Positions 49,091 to 61,640 of a stretch of DNA of 64,000 bases are shown in pieces. The DNA lies in assembly GCF_050947335.1 (NCBI RefSeq), contig NC_134989.1, positions 7,743,501 to 7,807,500 on the forward strand. The letters run 5' to 3'. Numbering within the stretch: position 1 is the stretch's first letter; every line of letters begins with the position of its first letter. The notes beneath the pieces were generated by a model. It had not been told where the DNA came from, searched no databases, and was given only the letters and a program-made list of their open reading frames with translations. Position numbers and translations under genes: made by a program. The DNA is from Megachile rotundata. Taxonomy: Eukaryota; Arthropoda; Insecta; Hymenoptera; Megachilidae.

Positions 49091-49760
49091 TTTTTAGTCC
49101 TATTTCAAAATGGGACTTTAGGATTTCGAAATTTTACAGTTTTGAAATTTTAGAATTTTCGTATTTTCAAAACTTGATATTTTTAGTTTTTGAAGGTTCA
49201 GAATTTTGGCACTTTGAAAATTTGGCATTTTTAGTATTTGAAGCTTTAGGATTTTGGTACTTTGAAAACTTGACATTTTCAGTTTTTGAAGCTTTAGAAT
49301 TTTGGCACTTTGAAAACTTGCCTTTTTTAATTTTTGAAGCTTTAGAATTATGACACTTTGAAAACTTGACATTTTTAGTTTTTGAAACTTAGCAACTGTG
49401 CAGTTTTTGAAATTTCACATTTTTCAGCTTTGAAACTTTGAAATATTGAAACTTTGCAAATTTGGAATTTTTTCATTTTGAAACTTAAAATTTAGAATTT
49501 TAGAAACTTGAAATTTTAAAAATTTTGAGGCTTTGAAACTCTGCGATTTTTGGGAACTTGGTGCTCTGAGATTCTGCAATTTTGGGAACTGGATATTTCT
49601 TAATTTTAGTACTCTAAGATTCTATAATTTTGGGAACTTCAAACTTTTTAATTTCGAGACCTTACAAATTTTAGAATTTTGGAAACTCAAAGCTCTTAAC
49701 TTTCAAAGCTTTAAAACTCTGGATATTAAGAAACTTGAAATTAAAAAATGTCTATTGAGA
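49091..49760. repeat. minisatellite with 48-bp higher-order unit
   Basis: AAGCTTTAG recurs at 49241, 49289 and 49337, a 48-base period equal to six 8-base units (TTTGAAAA, CTTGACAT, TTTTAGTT and so on). It decays to single units by 49760. Frames of 84 codons (-) and 97 codons (+) are artefacts. Confidence 0.85.
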
Positions 49761-52255
49761 AGGGAGATTCAAATTGCGCGCGCATATGCTACTGTCAGGG
49801 CCTCTTTCGGCCAACGCGTTCGCTGACACCATCTTCTTTCGTTATCCTCCATGTGTGAGGTATGTTACGAATTACACGTGCAATTCACCTAAATATTAAC
49901 ATTATATAGAATAATGTATAATATAATATTTAATATTTTTGTTATATTATATAATATAATATGAATATTTTTGTTATATCTATATATAGTACTTTCAAGA
50001 CTTCTGTATCATTTATTTCTCGCCCACATACCTAACAACAATTTCGATACTTTGAAACTCTAGAATTTCAGAAAAATAAATTTAGAAATTTTCAAATTTA
50101 GAAACCTTAAAAAAGCTTTTAAAAATATAGCATCGTACATAATTTATTTAACAGCTATTTCGATATCTGCGATTTATATTAATAAATTTGCATTGAATTA
50201 ATAAACTTGAATTTTTAGCTCATTTGTAATGTTTTTTATTTTTGTTGCTATTTAAATAGATTCAAATAATTTATAGTCAATAATGCTTGCATCATTCTAC
50301 TTAATTTACATTATTTTCACTTAAAATAATTTATATTACTGCGAACAATAACAAAAATAGTAATAATATTTGCAGGAGAGGTGAACATAAAACAACCATC
50401 ATTTATAAAAATGTTTTTCATATTTATTTACATGTAGACTTTTTCCTTCAACAATGCCAATGATACATTAACATAGTATCGTAGTGATAAGTTTTAAGAG
50501 GACCATAGCCTTTCTTTATAGTGTATTACGCTTTCCTGTTTTATTCGTATTACGAGTACCTTAAAACAAGAATGAATACTATCCGAGAGTTTACATAATA
50601 ACGCCAAAGAGAACTCTATGTATTTAATTATCCGCTACTCATACAATGTCTTTCATCTGTTTTTCTCTTCTTAATTTAATTAAGTACAACGAAACTCACA
50701 CTACACATTGGCTCGTATTAGTAAAAGAATTCTTTATTTTTAAATATTTCATTCTTCTCTACCTTCGTACTTTTCGATATTCGCGCAATATACCGGACAA
50801 AATGCCGCGGTAAACGTTATAATAACTACTTATAATAGTGTTCGGCTCATTTTGGCGACTTTTCTTTTGAGTAATGTACGGTTACGAAGAAGTATCTCTA
50901 TCGTTTTAGCGTTTATATTATTATTACAGTTATTTCATTTTCAGTTGCTTTTATCTGTATGTACGTCGAGCTCCGTTTTAAATTATCTGCAGATTTTGGA
51001 AAAATATTCATGAAATTAATGACTAGAGACGTAACCAAAATTGTAAGGACGATCAAAAATATTTGTTTGCTAAAAATAATAGGGAACTTTAAATATTTTA
51101 ATAAGAATTCAATTTTTGTTAAAAATATTAGTTTCTTAAAATAACCTTAAATAATTTTTAAGATTAAATAAATAATCTATAATTTGAGGGGTGAAATAAT
51201 CTTATTAACTTGTGTACCCCATCTGGTTACGTTACTGACAGAAATAAAAAATCACAACAAATTTAAAAAAGATAAATAATCGCAGAAAAATTGAAACAAC
51301 GATTTAACAAAAATTTGAAAACAAAAATAAGTAAAGTTTCTGAAAAATCAGATATTAAAGGGATTTTTAAAAGAAAGCCACTAAAAGTTCAGTATAAATT
51401 TTAACTTAACATGCACATGAACAAAATTGACTTGAAAATACATTAAAATTATGGCACGAGAATGGTTAACTTTACTTACAATTTATTTATGTATTTTCAT
51501 TAAAGGTCGACGTGTTCTCGTTAGACTGTTTTATATCTTTTTTCCAATGCATTTATTTCCTAATGCAGTGTCAACGCTTATGTACTGTTACAATAAATAT
51601 TAAGTGGTGACGTAACCAGAAGTTATAGTTTTTTTTATAAAAAAAAAAGCGTTTCTTCTTCAACAAATTGTAATGGAAAATTTTAATTATGAAACAGTAT
51701 TTAATTTTCAGAAATTGAAGTCGTGTTATGTTGGAGAATAATTGCAATTTTAAAACATTAAACATAGTAAAGTGTGTAAAATAAATTTTATGTGTTCATT
51801 TATTTCAACGTTTTTATTTTGGCACGTTTACAGTGTGTATTAAAAAATATACAAAAAAGCGTATTTAAGTAAAAATTGTATTTAACATTTTAATATATAA
51901 TTTTCTGATGAGAAAAATAAAATAAGATAAAGCAATATATATTTTTATTTTCACTTAAAGTTATTATAAAGATTTATTAATGAATACGTTATAAACTTTA
52001 TTAGGAAACTAATAAATCATTGGTAATAAGTCATTATTTTACACAGTAGAAAGGATTCTATTATACAAAAATTAGTATGTGTAATAAAGTAAATATATAT
52101 AGAGAAGAGTATGGAATCAATGAGATAAAAAGGATCAGATACATTTTTGTTTAAAATATTATACTATAGAATGTGTTTTGTAGACGTATGATAAACATAG
52201 AGTCGGTACTGTGTTGTTATATAGCCGTCTGCAATATAGCAATATTTAACTATTC
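49761..52255. other. gene-free AT-rich DNA
   Basis: A small GC-richer patch lies at 49770-49860 and another at 50750-50850. The remainder is AT-rich with A/T runs. No exon, RNA gene or mobile element could be supported on either strand. Confidence 0.4.
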
Positions 52256-52952
52256 CTGTTATTAAATTTGGAGATCTGAAAATTTCTAAACTTTGCAATT
52301 TTTGGTCTTGGAAATTTGAGGATTTGGGAATTTGAGGATTTGGAAATTTGAGAATATGGAAATTGGACGATTTGGGAATTTGAGGATTTGAGAATTTGAG
52401 GATTTGGGAATTTGAGGATTTGGGATTTTGAGGATATGGGAATTGGAGGATTTGAGAATTGAAGAATTTGGGAATTTGGGAATTTGAGGATTTGGGAATT
52501 TGAAAATATGGAAATTTGGGAACTTGAGAATTTGGGAATTTGAGGATTTGGGAATTTGAGGATTTGGGAATTTGAGGATTTGGGAATTTGAGGATTTGGG
52601 AATTTGAGGATTTGGGAATTTGAGGATTTGGGAATTTGAGAATTTGGGGATTTGGGAATTTGAGGATTTGGGAATTTAAGCATTTGGGGATTTGAGGATT
52701 TGGGAATTGGAAGATTTAAGAATTGGAGGATTTGGGAATTTGAGGATTTGGGAATTTGAGGATTTAGGAATTTGAGGATTTGGGAATTTGAGGATTTGGG
52801 AATTTGAGGATTTGGGAATTTGAGAATTTGGGAATTTGAGAATATGGAAATTTGAGGATTTGGGAATTTGGGAATTTGGAAATTTGGGAATTTAGGAATT
52901 TGGGAATTTGAGAATTTGGGAAATTGGAAATTTGGAAATTTGAATAAATCAT
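52256..52952. repeat. minisatellite with 16-bp double unit, G-rich strand on +
   Basis: Near-perfect GAATTTGAGGATTTGG (16 bases, two 8-base halves) repeats through 52310-52900, the most homogeneous block of this family in the window. Frames of 145 and 62 codons on - are Ser-Asn-Ser-Gln-Ile-Pro-Lys repeats and are artefacts. Confidence 0.95.
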
Positions 52953-53925
52953 AAGCTATAACTACATCCTCCCGTTATAAACATGTAAACATTTCATAAA
53001 TTCCAATTTTATACCACCAATTTCACAATATTAATTATTACTATACTTTTATTGAAGGGTATTATCTTCAACCATCCCCTATCAGATCCGACTCTCAATA
53101 GAACTACATTCTTCTTGCATAAATAAAAAATTTAACAAATAAACCTAAACAGAAAAGAATAATTTTTAAAAGTCACTTGTCCCAGCTGGTTACGTCACCA
53201 TTATTCGGCGAAGACTTAATAAATCGATCAACTATTAAATGACTCGTACTCTCGATCGATATCAGCAATCGCAACTTTAATTTTGTTAATTACTTACACT
53301 GCATCAAAAAGCTGCCTCATGAGAATGCAATGGAATCACATTAACTTTCGCATACATACATGTGTACGTATGTATGTATATATTTGCATGCGAGCGTGTA
53401 CGTATGTACAAGGTTAATTAATACATATACGTTGATATATGTATATATAGCATAAAATTCACACTTATGAAAAAGACATCTCGTATATGTATCATAATTT
53501 AGTTAGATAGATCAACCGCCGAGACCGGGCCAGCCTGGTCAAACGGCAGAAACGTTTTCTTAAACTGCTTTCTTCTATCAACTTCATTTATTACTGTATT
53601 CTTTTTATTTATTTATTTTCTTTGAGTCTGAAACGCGCCCCGTACAAAAGTGCAGTACATCATTCATAGCTGTTGAAGGTTATGTTCGACTTGATTCGAT
53701 AACAATTTTTCTAAGTTTCTATTTTTCTATTCGTCATTGAAATAAGCGATGAAAATGGATCACTATGATTTGGCTTATCGTTGCCATACTTTATCAGTTC
53801 GGCAAGGTTCATCTTAATAAACCATGAATTATCTTACATGTCGCGTTTTGGAAGTGACTGAATTAGTGAAACTTCTACCCACAATAAAATTGGATACGTC
53901 TTATAACTGTTTAACTTTCATGTAC
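52953..53925. other. gene-free DNA
   Basis: Unique sequence with a short TATGTACGTATGTATG-like patch at 53355-53410. The GC-richer stretch at 53515-53570 has no recognisable content. Confidence 0.4.
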
Positions 53926-54570
53926 TACGTATCTACATACGTACACTTTCTTTGTATGTATCTTCATACACTTTCTTTTTCTATGTACGTTGTTTTTCAT
54001 GTATCACATATGTATATACATACGTTCTTCATGTATCATATATGTGTACATAGATACACGTTGATTTTCATGCGTCACGAATGTATGATACACATATGTG
54101 TATGCATATGTTGTTCTTAATGTATCACGTATGTATATACATACGTTCTTCGTGTATCATATATGTGTACATAGATATACGTTGATTTTCATGTGTCACG
54201 TATATATGATATACATATGTGTATGCATATGTTGTTCTTAATGTATCACGTATGTATATACGTACGTTCTTCATGTATCACATATGTGTATATAGGTATA
54301 CGTTGTTCTTCATGTATCACATATGTGTACATAGACATACGTTGATTTTCATGTGTCACATATGTGTACATAGGTATATGTAGTTTTTCATGTGTCACAT
54401 ATGTATATACATATGTACGTTCATCATCATGTATCACATGTGTATATACATACGTTGTTCCTCATGCATCACATATGTATGATACACGTATAGTATGTAT
54501 ACATTGTTCTTCATGTATCACATATGAGTACATATGTGTATATACGTATTTTTCACATATACGTACATCT
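53926..54570. repeat. tandem repeat of about 121 bp with palindromic alternating purine-pyrimidine segments
   Basis: GTTGTTCTTAATGTATCACG occurs at 54110 and 54231, 121 bases apart. Sub-units of about 30 bases (TTCATGTATCACATATGTG and similar) run through the whole block. It contains perfect palindromes such as ACGTATGTATATACATACGT at 54128-54147. Frames of 60-100 codons in it are Tyr/Val/His-rich artefacts. Confidence 0.85.
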
Positions 54571-55140
54571 TGCAGCAAATCGAAAGAACCTCACGCGTTA
54601 ATTAACCTTGAAAAATAAACAAAACACGATGTACATGTATCGTTTGTTATCGAATCATTCGACACATCTAGACGCATGCATGCATCAGTATGCTGTATAT
54701 ATGTACATATCCATACACAGATACATTCTCACATACAGACATACGTATACGCATCGATGCGTATAGTTTATCCATTTGTGTATCGTTTACATGTTAATGC
54801 GTACAGATTTAATGTAACAGCTACCGAAGAATCACGGATATGTACAATAGGGATATGCCCGATCGATACAAGGTATACGCTTCTTTCGTACCCAAACAAT
54901 ACACTTTATTTTCTTTTGCGTATTCGATTAGATTGAAAAGGATTATCGAGTTCGATCCATTTTTTAATGATACGAGTCGTTGTAGAAATTAGGGTAGTTT
55001 TAAATGGATGAACTTCTTGTTCTTTTCTTTGTCTTGGAACAATTTTTGATATGTTATTTTGAGATTTCATGGATTTTGTGAACTTTGTGGATTTTGTAGG
55101 CAGTTCGTTATTAATATTAATATTTTTATGAAACTCTCGT
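54571..55140. other. gene-free DNA with CA/TA-rich simple sequence
   Basis: ATGTACATATCCATACACAG-type low-complexity sequence occurs to 54800, then unique DNA. Nothing else is recognised. Confidence 0.4.
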
Positions 55141-55470
55141 ATTTTTAAATTTATAAATTTTTAAGCTCTCATATATCAAGGTTTATAAATTTTCAAACTT
55201 TCATATTTCAAGGTTTATAAATTTCCAAACTCTCATATTCCAGAAGTTATAAATTTCCAAACTCTCATATTCCAGAAGTTATAAATTTCCAAACTTTCAT
55301 ATTCCTCGACTTCTAAACTTTCGAACTCTCATTTTCCCCAACTTTCAAACTTTCAAATTCTTATATTTCCAAATTTCTAAATTTTCCAACTCTCATATTC
55401 TCAAATCTCTAAATTACCAAATTCTTAAGTCTCAAATATTAAATTCCTCAAATTTCCAAATCCAAAAATA
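55141..55470. repeat. degenerate minisatellite, C-rich strand on +
   Basis: TTTCCAAACTCTCATATTCC-like units, partly with a period of about 32 to 35 bases (55230-55300), decaying on both sides. Related to the 8-bp family. Confidence 0.7.
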
Positions 55471-56027
55471 TATTATCCATGTAATTGTCAATATGTTATC
55501 AATGCAATATATTTCAACTTTTGACTAATTTATTTCTATCCATCAAATATTGCAACTTTCGATTTCATAAACATCGTGATGCTCCCTATGGCAAATTATT
55601 TATACTATTTAAACTTGTCCAAGTATCTAAAATTATCTAAACTAAAATTTTAACTAAGTTACAGTATACCATCAAGTAAATAAAAGAAAATATTTTAAAA
55701 TAAATAAAAGAACATGATCATTTAAAAATAGTCATTTTTCTTGAACACATAAATACTTTCTTACATAGATAAAAAATTTTCAATTTTTACATGTGAAATT
55801 ATTAATGAAAATTATATTTGATCTGTCCTTTGACAACTACAGTCTTTGCAATTACATATAAATAAAAATTTCTATTTTCTTGTTACTTCATTAATTGCAA
55901 GTTTTTTATTAATAACAGACTCTTTTACCATTTTTGACAAAACAAAAAATTTAATAAAATTAAATAAACAGTTTAGTAAAGAGTACAAAGAGTATTGTAT
56001 CTAAAGATTTCTGTAAGTATGTAAATT
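55471..56027. other. gene-free AT-rich DNA
   Basis: No coding or repeat structure recognised. Confidence 0.4.
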
Positions 56028-56351
56028 TCAGAACTCGATCAAGTCCTTCCGAATCTGATCGAATACATATCGAGCTGCTCGATCTCGTTTCTCTTCGTCC
56101 CTTTCCAACTTCCATCCCACCTTTATCGACGAAAAGAAACTTAATACTGCATCGTTTGCGTTCAAATGGCCCTTGAGAGCTCGCTCGAAAATATGCTTAA
56201 TGAGTATGGTCCCAAAAGTTTTAAGAAGTAGTTCTTTCATTCTAGCGAAATACAACGTAGCTTTCGTCTTATAAATATCTTCAACAAATGTTCCGGAATC
56301 AGCCGAAGGGATTTCCAAGCATTGACGTCGGTGAAGCAAACATTCGAAAAA
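56028..56351 (-). CDS. unrecognised open reading frame with coding-like codon use, possibly a terminal exon
   Basis: The frame is open from a TGA at 56352-56354 to the TGA at 56028-56030. The first ATG gives about 70 residues, MKELLLKTFGTILIKHIFER to RKDLIEF. That ATG directly follows TATTTCGCTAG, a plausible acceptor, so this may be the last exon of a minus-strand gene whose other exons I could not find, or a small intronless gene. The predicted product is helical, with a charged KLERDEEKRDRAARYVFDQI segment. The local sequence is more GC-rich and less repetitive than its surroundings. I recognise no family and propose no function. It could also be a pseudogene fragment or chance. Confidence 0.3.
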   Translation of the reverse strand, partial: FFECLLHRRQCLEIPSADSGTFVEDIYKTKATLYFARMKELLLKTFGTILIKHIFERALKGHLNANDAVLSFFSSIKVGWKLERDEEKRDRAARYVFDQIRKDLIEF

Positions 56352-56354
56352 TCA

Positions 56355-58890
56355 TCGGTGATCAGCGAAAAGAAAATTGAAAAATATAATTCTCGAATTT
56401 AAAGGTCGATGTAACGATTCCAATATTCTGTCATTCTCGCGACGCGAATGCTTTTGGAAAAAATTTCAACGTTGTTGTTCTGATTCGAGAATTGTTTATA
56501 TCCTTTCCTACGATTCGAAAGACGTCTGTTATAGTCGATGATATTCTCGATGCGGGGGTTTTCTCCAAGACTCAAGGAGCATCGAAATTAACTATAACAA
56601 TTAATTATCATTATTAGTAGCCCTTGTTTTCCTCGTATGTACATAACGTTCCATGCTGTACACTACTGTAAATACTGTTTTGGTATATAAATGCGGTTTC
56701 CTCGATACATTCAAGTCTTAGTTTTTTGTGAAATGATTTATTCTTAAATGTAACGCAAAATTCAGGTATGAAAGTTGATGCTAAATTGACATATTGTATT
56801 ATATAAATACTGTACACGTTCACAAGTATGTGCAAATACGTTTATATTTATTATAAGCAAATACATGCTTAATACTTATTAACGTGTACAGGTTTACATA
56901 ACTGAATTTCTTCCTGTAGTTTCATTACGTATATTCGATACTATTTATACAAGATCTGGTGATTTCATTTTGAAGATTGTGCGAAAATAAATGTCAGTCA
57001 AAGAATATTTGGTTTATTTTTCAGAGGGAAAATTAGATTCTTGTTAGAACGAATAAAAATATAATACATTTATTATCATCTAATACAAGTATAAATGATA
57101 TACTTTGAATATAAAAAGTAACACTATAAAAATTAAAGTAGGAAAGACAATATAGTGAAGCTGTATGATCGGAAGCTTTTATAAGTATTAAAGTCTAGTG
57201 CGTATGATATAAAATTTGCGATAGTTGATTTATGTACACACAATTAAATAGTTGTATCTTTTATTTTCTTTAGAGGTAAGGGAAATGAAATCTTTCTTTT
57301 AACCACATTGGTTGCAAACGTAATTAGATTGATTTGATGTGAATTATTTCGTAAACTGAGATGGTTTTCTTTTAATAATAATAAATAAATTTGGTTGAAA
57401 ATCATAAATCTATTTATAAATATACTTCTTACACATAATGATACATTTGATATTTTACACTAATAGCAAAGTATATTTAAAAAGTTTATTATGAAGTCGG
57501 TTAAGTCGTCAACATAACCTAAAATTTTTTCGTACAATTCTAGTACGTGTTATGATTAACTCAACCAACAGTATTTTCAAGTTATTTAAGAATTTGTTAC
57601 AAATTTGTAAAAAATATAGTACTTAGACCTTACAATAATTATTAAAATAAATTAATAGTATTAAAATAAATCTTGTTATATGTAAAAAATTGATGCAATA
57701 TTATGTGACATTATATATTTATGAAACTTATTTATGTTATAACTGTTGTAACAAACAAAATTGTTATGATATTAAATACAACAAACCCAAAGAATTCAAT
57801 CGTTTTGAGGTTTTCAATCATCATTACATTTTGCAACAAATTACGTGGACAAGTCGTTTTTTAAAAATGTTATTAACTGTTTTAAGTCACGTCTTCATAT
57901 AAAATTAAGAAAGATATTTGTGGTTGATTTGTTTTCAGTCACCAATTCTTGATTTTAACTTTTGAGCAAATCTTGTTTGTACCCACTTGGTCAACTTCAT
58001 TTTCATTTCCAGTTGAATTTGTTTATACCATAGCTTGTCCTAGGATATGTATGTATTTGAAGAAATGGGGAAAACGATGATGGAGAAAGTGGTATTCAAA
58101 AATATACTATGGAGCTCAAGAACGTCACGAATTCGTTTTTTAGAATCTATTTTTATAGATTTATTGAAATTGTGGTTAAAAATTGATGTTTTTAAAATAG
58201 TTGGGTTTAATAATACAATTGGGGATGATACTGCGATCTTAGATATGTAATTGTTGCAATTGTATTTTATTTTGAAATATAGTGTTAGATACGTTGGATA
58301 AATTTTTGGTAAAAACTTTACAAATTTTTGATATATTTGATCCAAATACAATTGTATTTGATTTAAAACAAGAGCAAGTAAAACAGTGAGCTGTAAAAGT
58401 ATTTATATCCTTTTAATTAATAGCTGGGATTATTTATGATGACATAAATGACCAAAGTAGTTTTTGGATATTTTATACAAGATTACTGTTTGTTATCAAA
58501 TAGTGTTAAATTGTCTTGATGAGCATGAATAGTTAATTTCATAATCTGGAAATTTGTAACTTTTAGAAGTTACATTTGAATTTTTTAACTTTTTCATTTG
58601 AAAATTTCCATATTCTTATATTTCTAAATTAGAAAAGATGTATGTAGAGTTAACGAATGAAAGGATACAAATATTTGCATGGCTTACAGCACATTGAAGA
58701 GCAAAGTAGAATTTCCTGAAAAATATGGTGATACAGGGGAAAAAATTTGTATAATACATTCACTATGTACTAAAGATCGTGAATATTTATCGAGTAAAAT
58801 TAAATAAATTTTTAAATTTATAAACCTTCAAATTTTTTCATTTAGAAACTTTGTAATATTTTTGTAAGAATCTAAACTAAACAGAAAATT
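56355..58890. other. gene-free AT-rich DNA
   Basis: Short frames at 57690-57902 (+) and at 58040-58351 (both strands) have no recognisable family. No RNA gene could be supported. Confidence 0.4.
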
Positions 58891-59640
58891 TCCCAGTTCC
58901 AAAATCTTAAAATTCCCAGATTTCTAAATTTCTAAATTTCTACATTTCTAAATATTTGAATTTCTAAAGTTCTAAATTTCTAAATATCTGATTTCTAAAT
59001 ATTTGAATTTCTAAAATTCTAAATTTCTAAATATATGATTTTCTAAATTTCTACATTTCTAGATTTCTGAATTACTACATTTCCAAATTACTATATTTTT
59101 AAATTTCTACATTTCTAAGTTTCAAAATTTCTAAATTCCTAAACTTCCAAATTCCTAAATTTATGAATTCCTAAATTTTCAAATTCCTAAATTTCCAGAT
59201 TTCTAAATGTGCACATTCCTAAATTCCCAAACTTCTAATTTTCTAAATTCCTAAATTGCTATGTTCTTAAATTCCTAAATTCTCAAATTCCTACATTCTC
59301 GAATTCTCAAATTCCTAAATTCCTAAATTTTCAAATTCCCAAATTTGCAAATTCTTAAACTGTTGAATTCTTATATTCTCAAATTCTCGAATTTTCAAAT
59401 TTCCATATTTTCATATTCTCAAATTTTTAAATCCTTATATTCTCAAATTCTCAATGTTTCACTTTCTCAATTCTCTAAATCCTACACTTCCTCAACTCCC
59501 AAGTGTCCTTTAAATCCTGAACTCTCCAAACTCCCAAATCTTCAGATCCCCAAATTCCTATATTTCTAAATTCCCAACCTTAAAAGTCTTCAAACCCATC
59601 CAAAACAACCTTAAAAATCTTCTGATTCCAAAAACCTAAT
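58891..59640. repeat. minisatellite, C/T-rich strand on +
   Basis: AAATTTCT, AAATTCCT and AAATTCTC units of 8 bases, T-rich at the left and C-rich at the right end. Same dispersed family. Confidence 0.85.
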
Positions 59641-60469
59641 AACTCAAAACCTAAATCTCCAACTATTTGCATCCAGAAATGTACTGCTAAATTCCCATAA
59701 ATATTCACGATCTATACTTTTCTCATTCCCCCAATACTCCCCAGAAGATCCATATTCACTATTCAATGCACAAATCCAAAACTCAACATCTTTTTTACAA
59801 CCGAAATGCATTCTAAATTTCTAAATGTTTAATTCAGAAATCCAGGTGGAAGACAAAGGGTAACTCATTCGTGACGTCGTTGACCTACGCCAGATTTCCT
59901 CAAATCTCTCTCTGATCATTCGTACCATTTGTACACAGAATTACTTTGTGAAAATTAGGCTTAAGGCTCCGATAAAAGAATCGAAACCGATTAAATAGTG
60001 CACTGTCCTCAACCGATCGGAACGTGTTTAAAAAGCGAAGAAACGATCGACACTCCTTGGTCTCGTATTTATAATCTACAAGTATACTCGTTCAACAGTC
60101 CAAAGGGATAAATTGGATAGCGACTGTAAAAGTAACATTGACCTACTATTTTCCTTTTCCCATTATCAACAATATATAATAAATATGATAGCAAGACTTC
60201 ACGCGTTAAATATCTCTTGTCGGAGAAGGTCTGATACAACAACGGAGAAGATAATATGTACAAACATTGCCCGCGCTCGTAACAAACGAATAATAAATAA
60301 ATCTCTGTATAGTATACAGTGGACTAGAATTCACGTTCAGTTTACGCGGTTATTACGGAAATAGTGTTGTCTTTTTTATCATTCTTATTAAAGATCCTCG
60401 GCAACAAGTAACAGACTAACTTTAACTCAGAACTTTGTCCTATAACCTCGTTAAAATACTGCTTCGATT

Positions 60470-60492
60470 ATGGACGAGTTCGATACACTCTG
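60470..60492 (+). other. candidate first coding exon (ATG followed by consensus donor)
   Basis: ATG at 60470 begins eight codons, MDEFDTLW, the last split by a perfect GTAAGT donor at 60493. An initiator-like TCAGTT lies about 135 bases upstream at 60335. No matching downstream exon was found, so this may be chance. Confidence 0.2.
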
Positions 60493-60773
60493 GTAAGTTG
60501 GCAATCGGAGAGCCGCTTACTGTATATCTTTAAGCATTTTATCGATGATAGAGCTTGACTAGACGTGTTCGTTCGATCTTTCACGATTTGGGAAGCTTTA
60601 TATTCGGGTTTCTAACGGGATTTGTGCTGAAATCATTGATCGAAGAAATGGAAGCCGTCAGAGAAATTTTTCTTTTCGATTTCTTGCATTTCTTTTACCA
60701 TTTTACCATTAATTTTACCAATAATTTTACCATTTTTTTAAGTACATCTTTTTCTTTCAAGAACAGATAACCC

Positions 60774-60875
60774 ACGAGTTGGCGCGTGAGGTCCAAAGTA
60801 AAAGAAGCTCCACACACGGCGGCCATCTTTGTGACCAATGGCTCCTCCAAACATAACCTCAAACGCCAACTCGTA
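60774..60875. repeat. short inverted repeat element, about 100 bases
   Basis: ACGAGTTGGCGCGTGAGGT at the left and the complement of ACGAGTTGGCGTTTGAGGT at the right differ at two positions. They enclose about 65 bases containing GGCGGCCATCTTTGTGACC. The left half, GAGTTGGCGCGTGA, recurs exactly at 8999-9009 and its flank, at the edge of a minisatellite. It could be a miniature element. Confidence 0.5.
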
Positions 60876-61640
60876 ACGTCGCCTTTCTCCAGTAAATGCA
60901 TATAATTCTCCATTTTGCGATTACTACTTTCTGCGAGGAAAAATCATGCAGTATAAATAATATTAAATAATATGGCATACGAAAATAAAAGACATACGAA
61001 ATGTTAGCACGTCACCGTTATTGTCAACTTTAGGTACAATTAAAAATGAATTTTGTAAGTTTCGATTTGAAATTTTTTTATTGAATAAATTGGTGTAATA
61101 TTTATGACTGCATGATTGGCAGAAATTTCAGTAGAATAAACGGGAAATTTTCACAGACGAGTCAGGTACTTAAAGTCCAAGCATTAATCACTCGAAGGAC
61201 AAGTAAGTGTTTATAAAAAGGAATCAGGTCCCGCTGTAAGTTACATTTATACGAGAAATTGATATTTGGCTTCGTCTTCGAACTAAAATGAATCGACTAT
61301 TCTGAACATATTGAAGCCCTTGTATGATTTTGTATACGGTTTAATAAAATGCGTTAAATATATATAAATATGTATACATATATTAAAATATATCGTTTAG
61401 ATTGAAAAGTATGTATATGTGTATAAAAAAATATAGAAAATAAGCTTGTGTCAATGTATAACGAAAAGAATTTAATCGAACTGAAGTTTGCGATTAAAAG
61501 ACTAGTTTTTGCGTTCTTTGAAAAGTGTGACCCTCGAATTTTGGTGAAATTGTTTAGAAAGTGATATAAGGGTATTTATGCGTATTCTTAAGTTTGTTAA
61601 AGGGTTAATATTTTGAGAGATTAAATTTAAATATTTGTAG

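Larger units (their letters stand above)
59641..61640. other. unique DNA with a possible orphan first exon and a small inverted repeat
   Basis: Mixed composition at 59830-60900, AT-rich afterwards. Within it are a candidate first coding exon (60470-60492) and an inverted repeat (60774-60875), listed separately. No gene can be assembled. Confidence 0.4.

Noticed and set aside
52246..52683. 145-codon minus-strand frame
   Set aside because: It is a minisatellite translation (Ser-Asn-Ser-Gln-Ile-Pro-Lys repeats).
60695..60913. 72-codon minus-strand frame starting MENYMHLLEKGDV
   Set aside because: It spans the inverted repeat at 60774-60875 and ends in a low-complexity TTTACCATT tract. No family or splice support was found.
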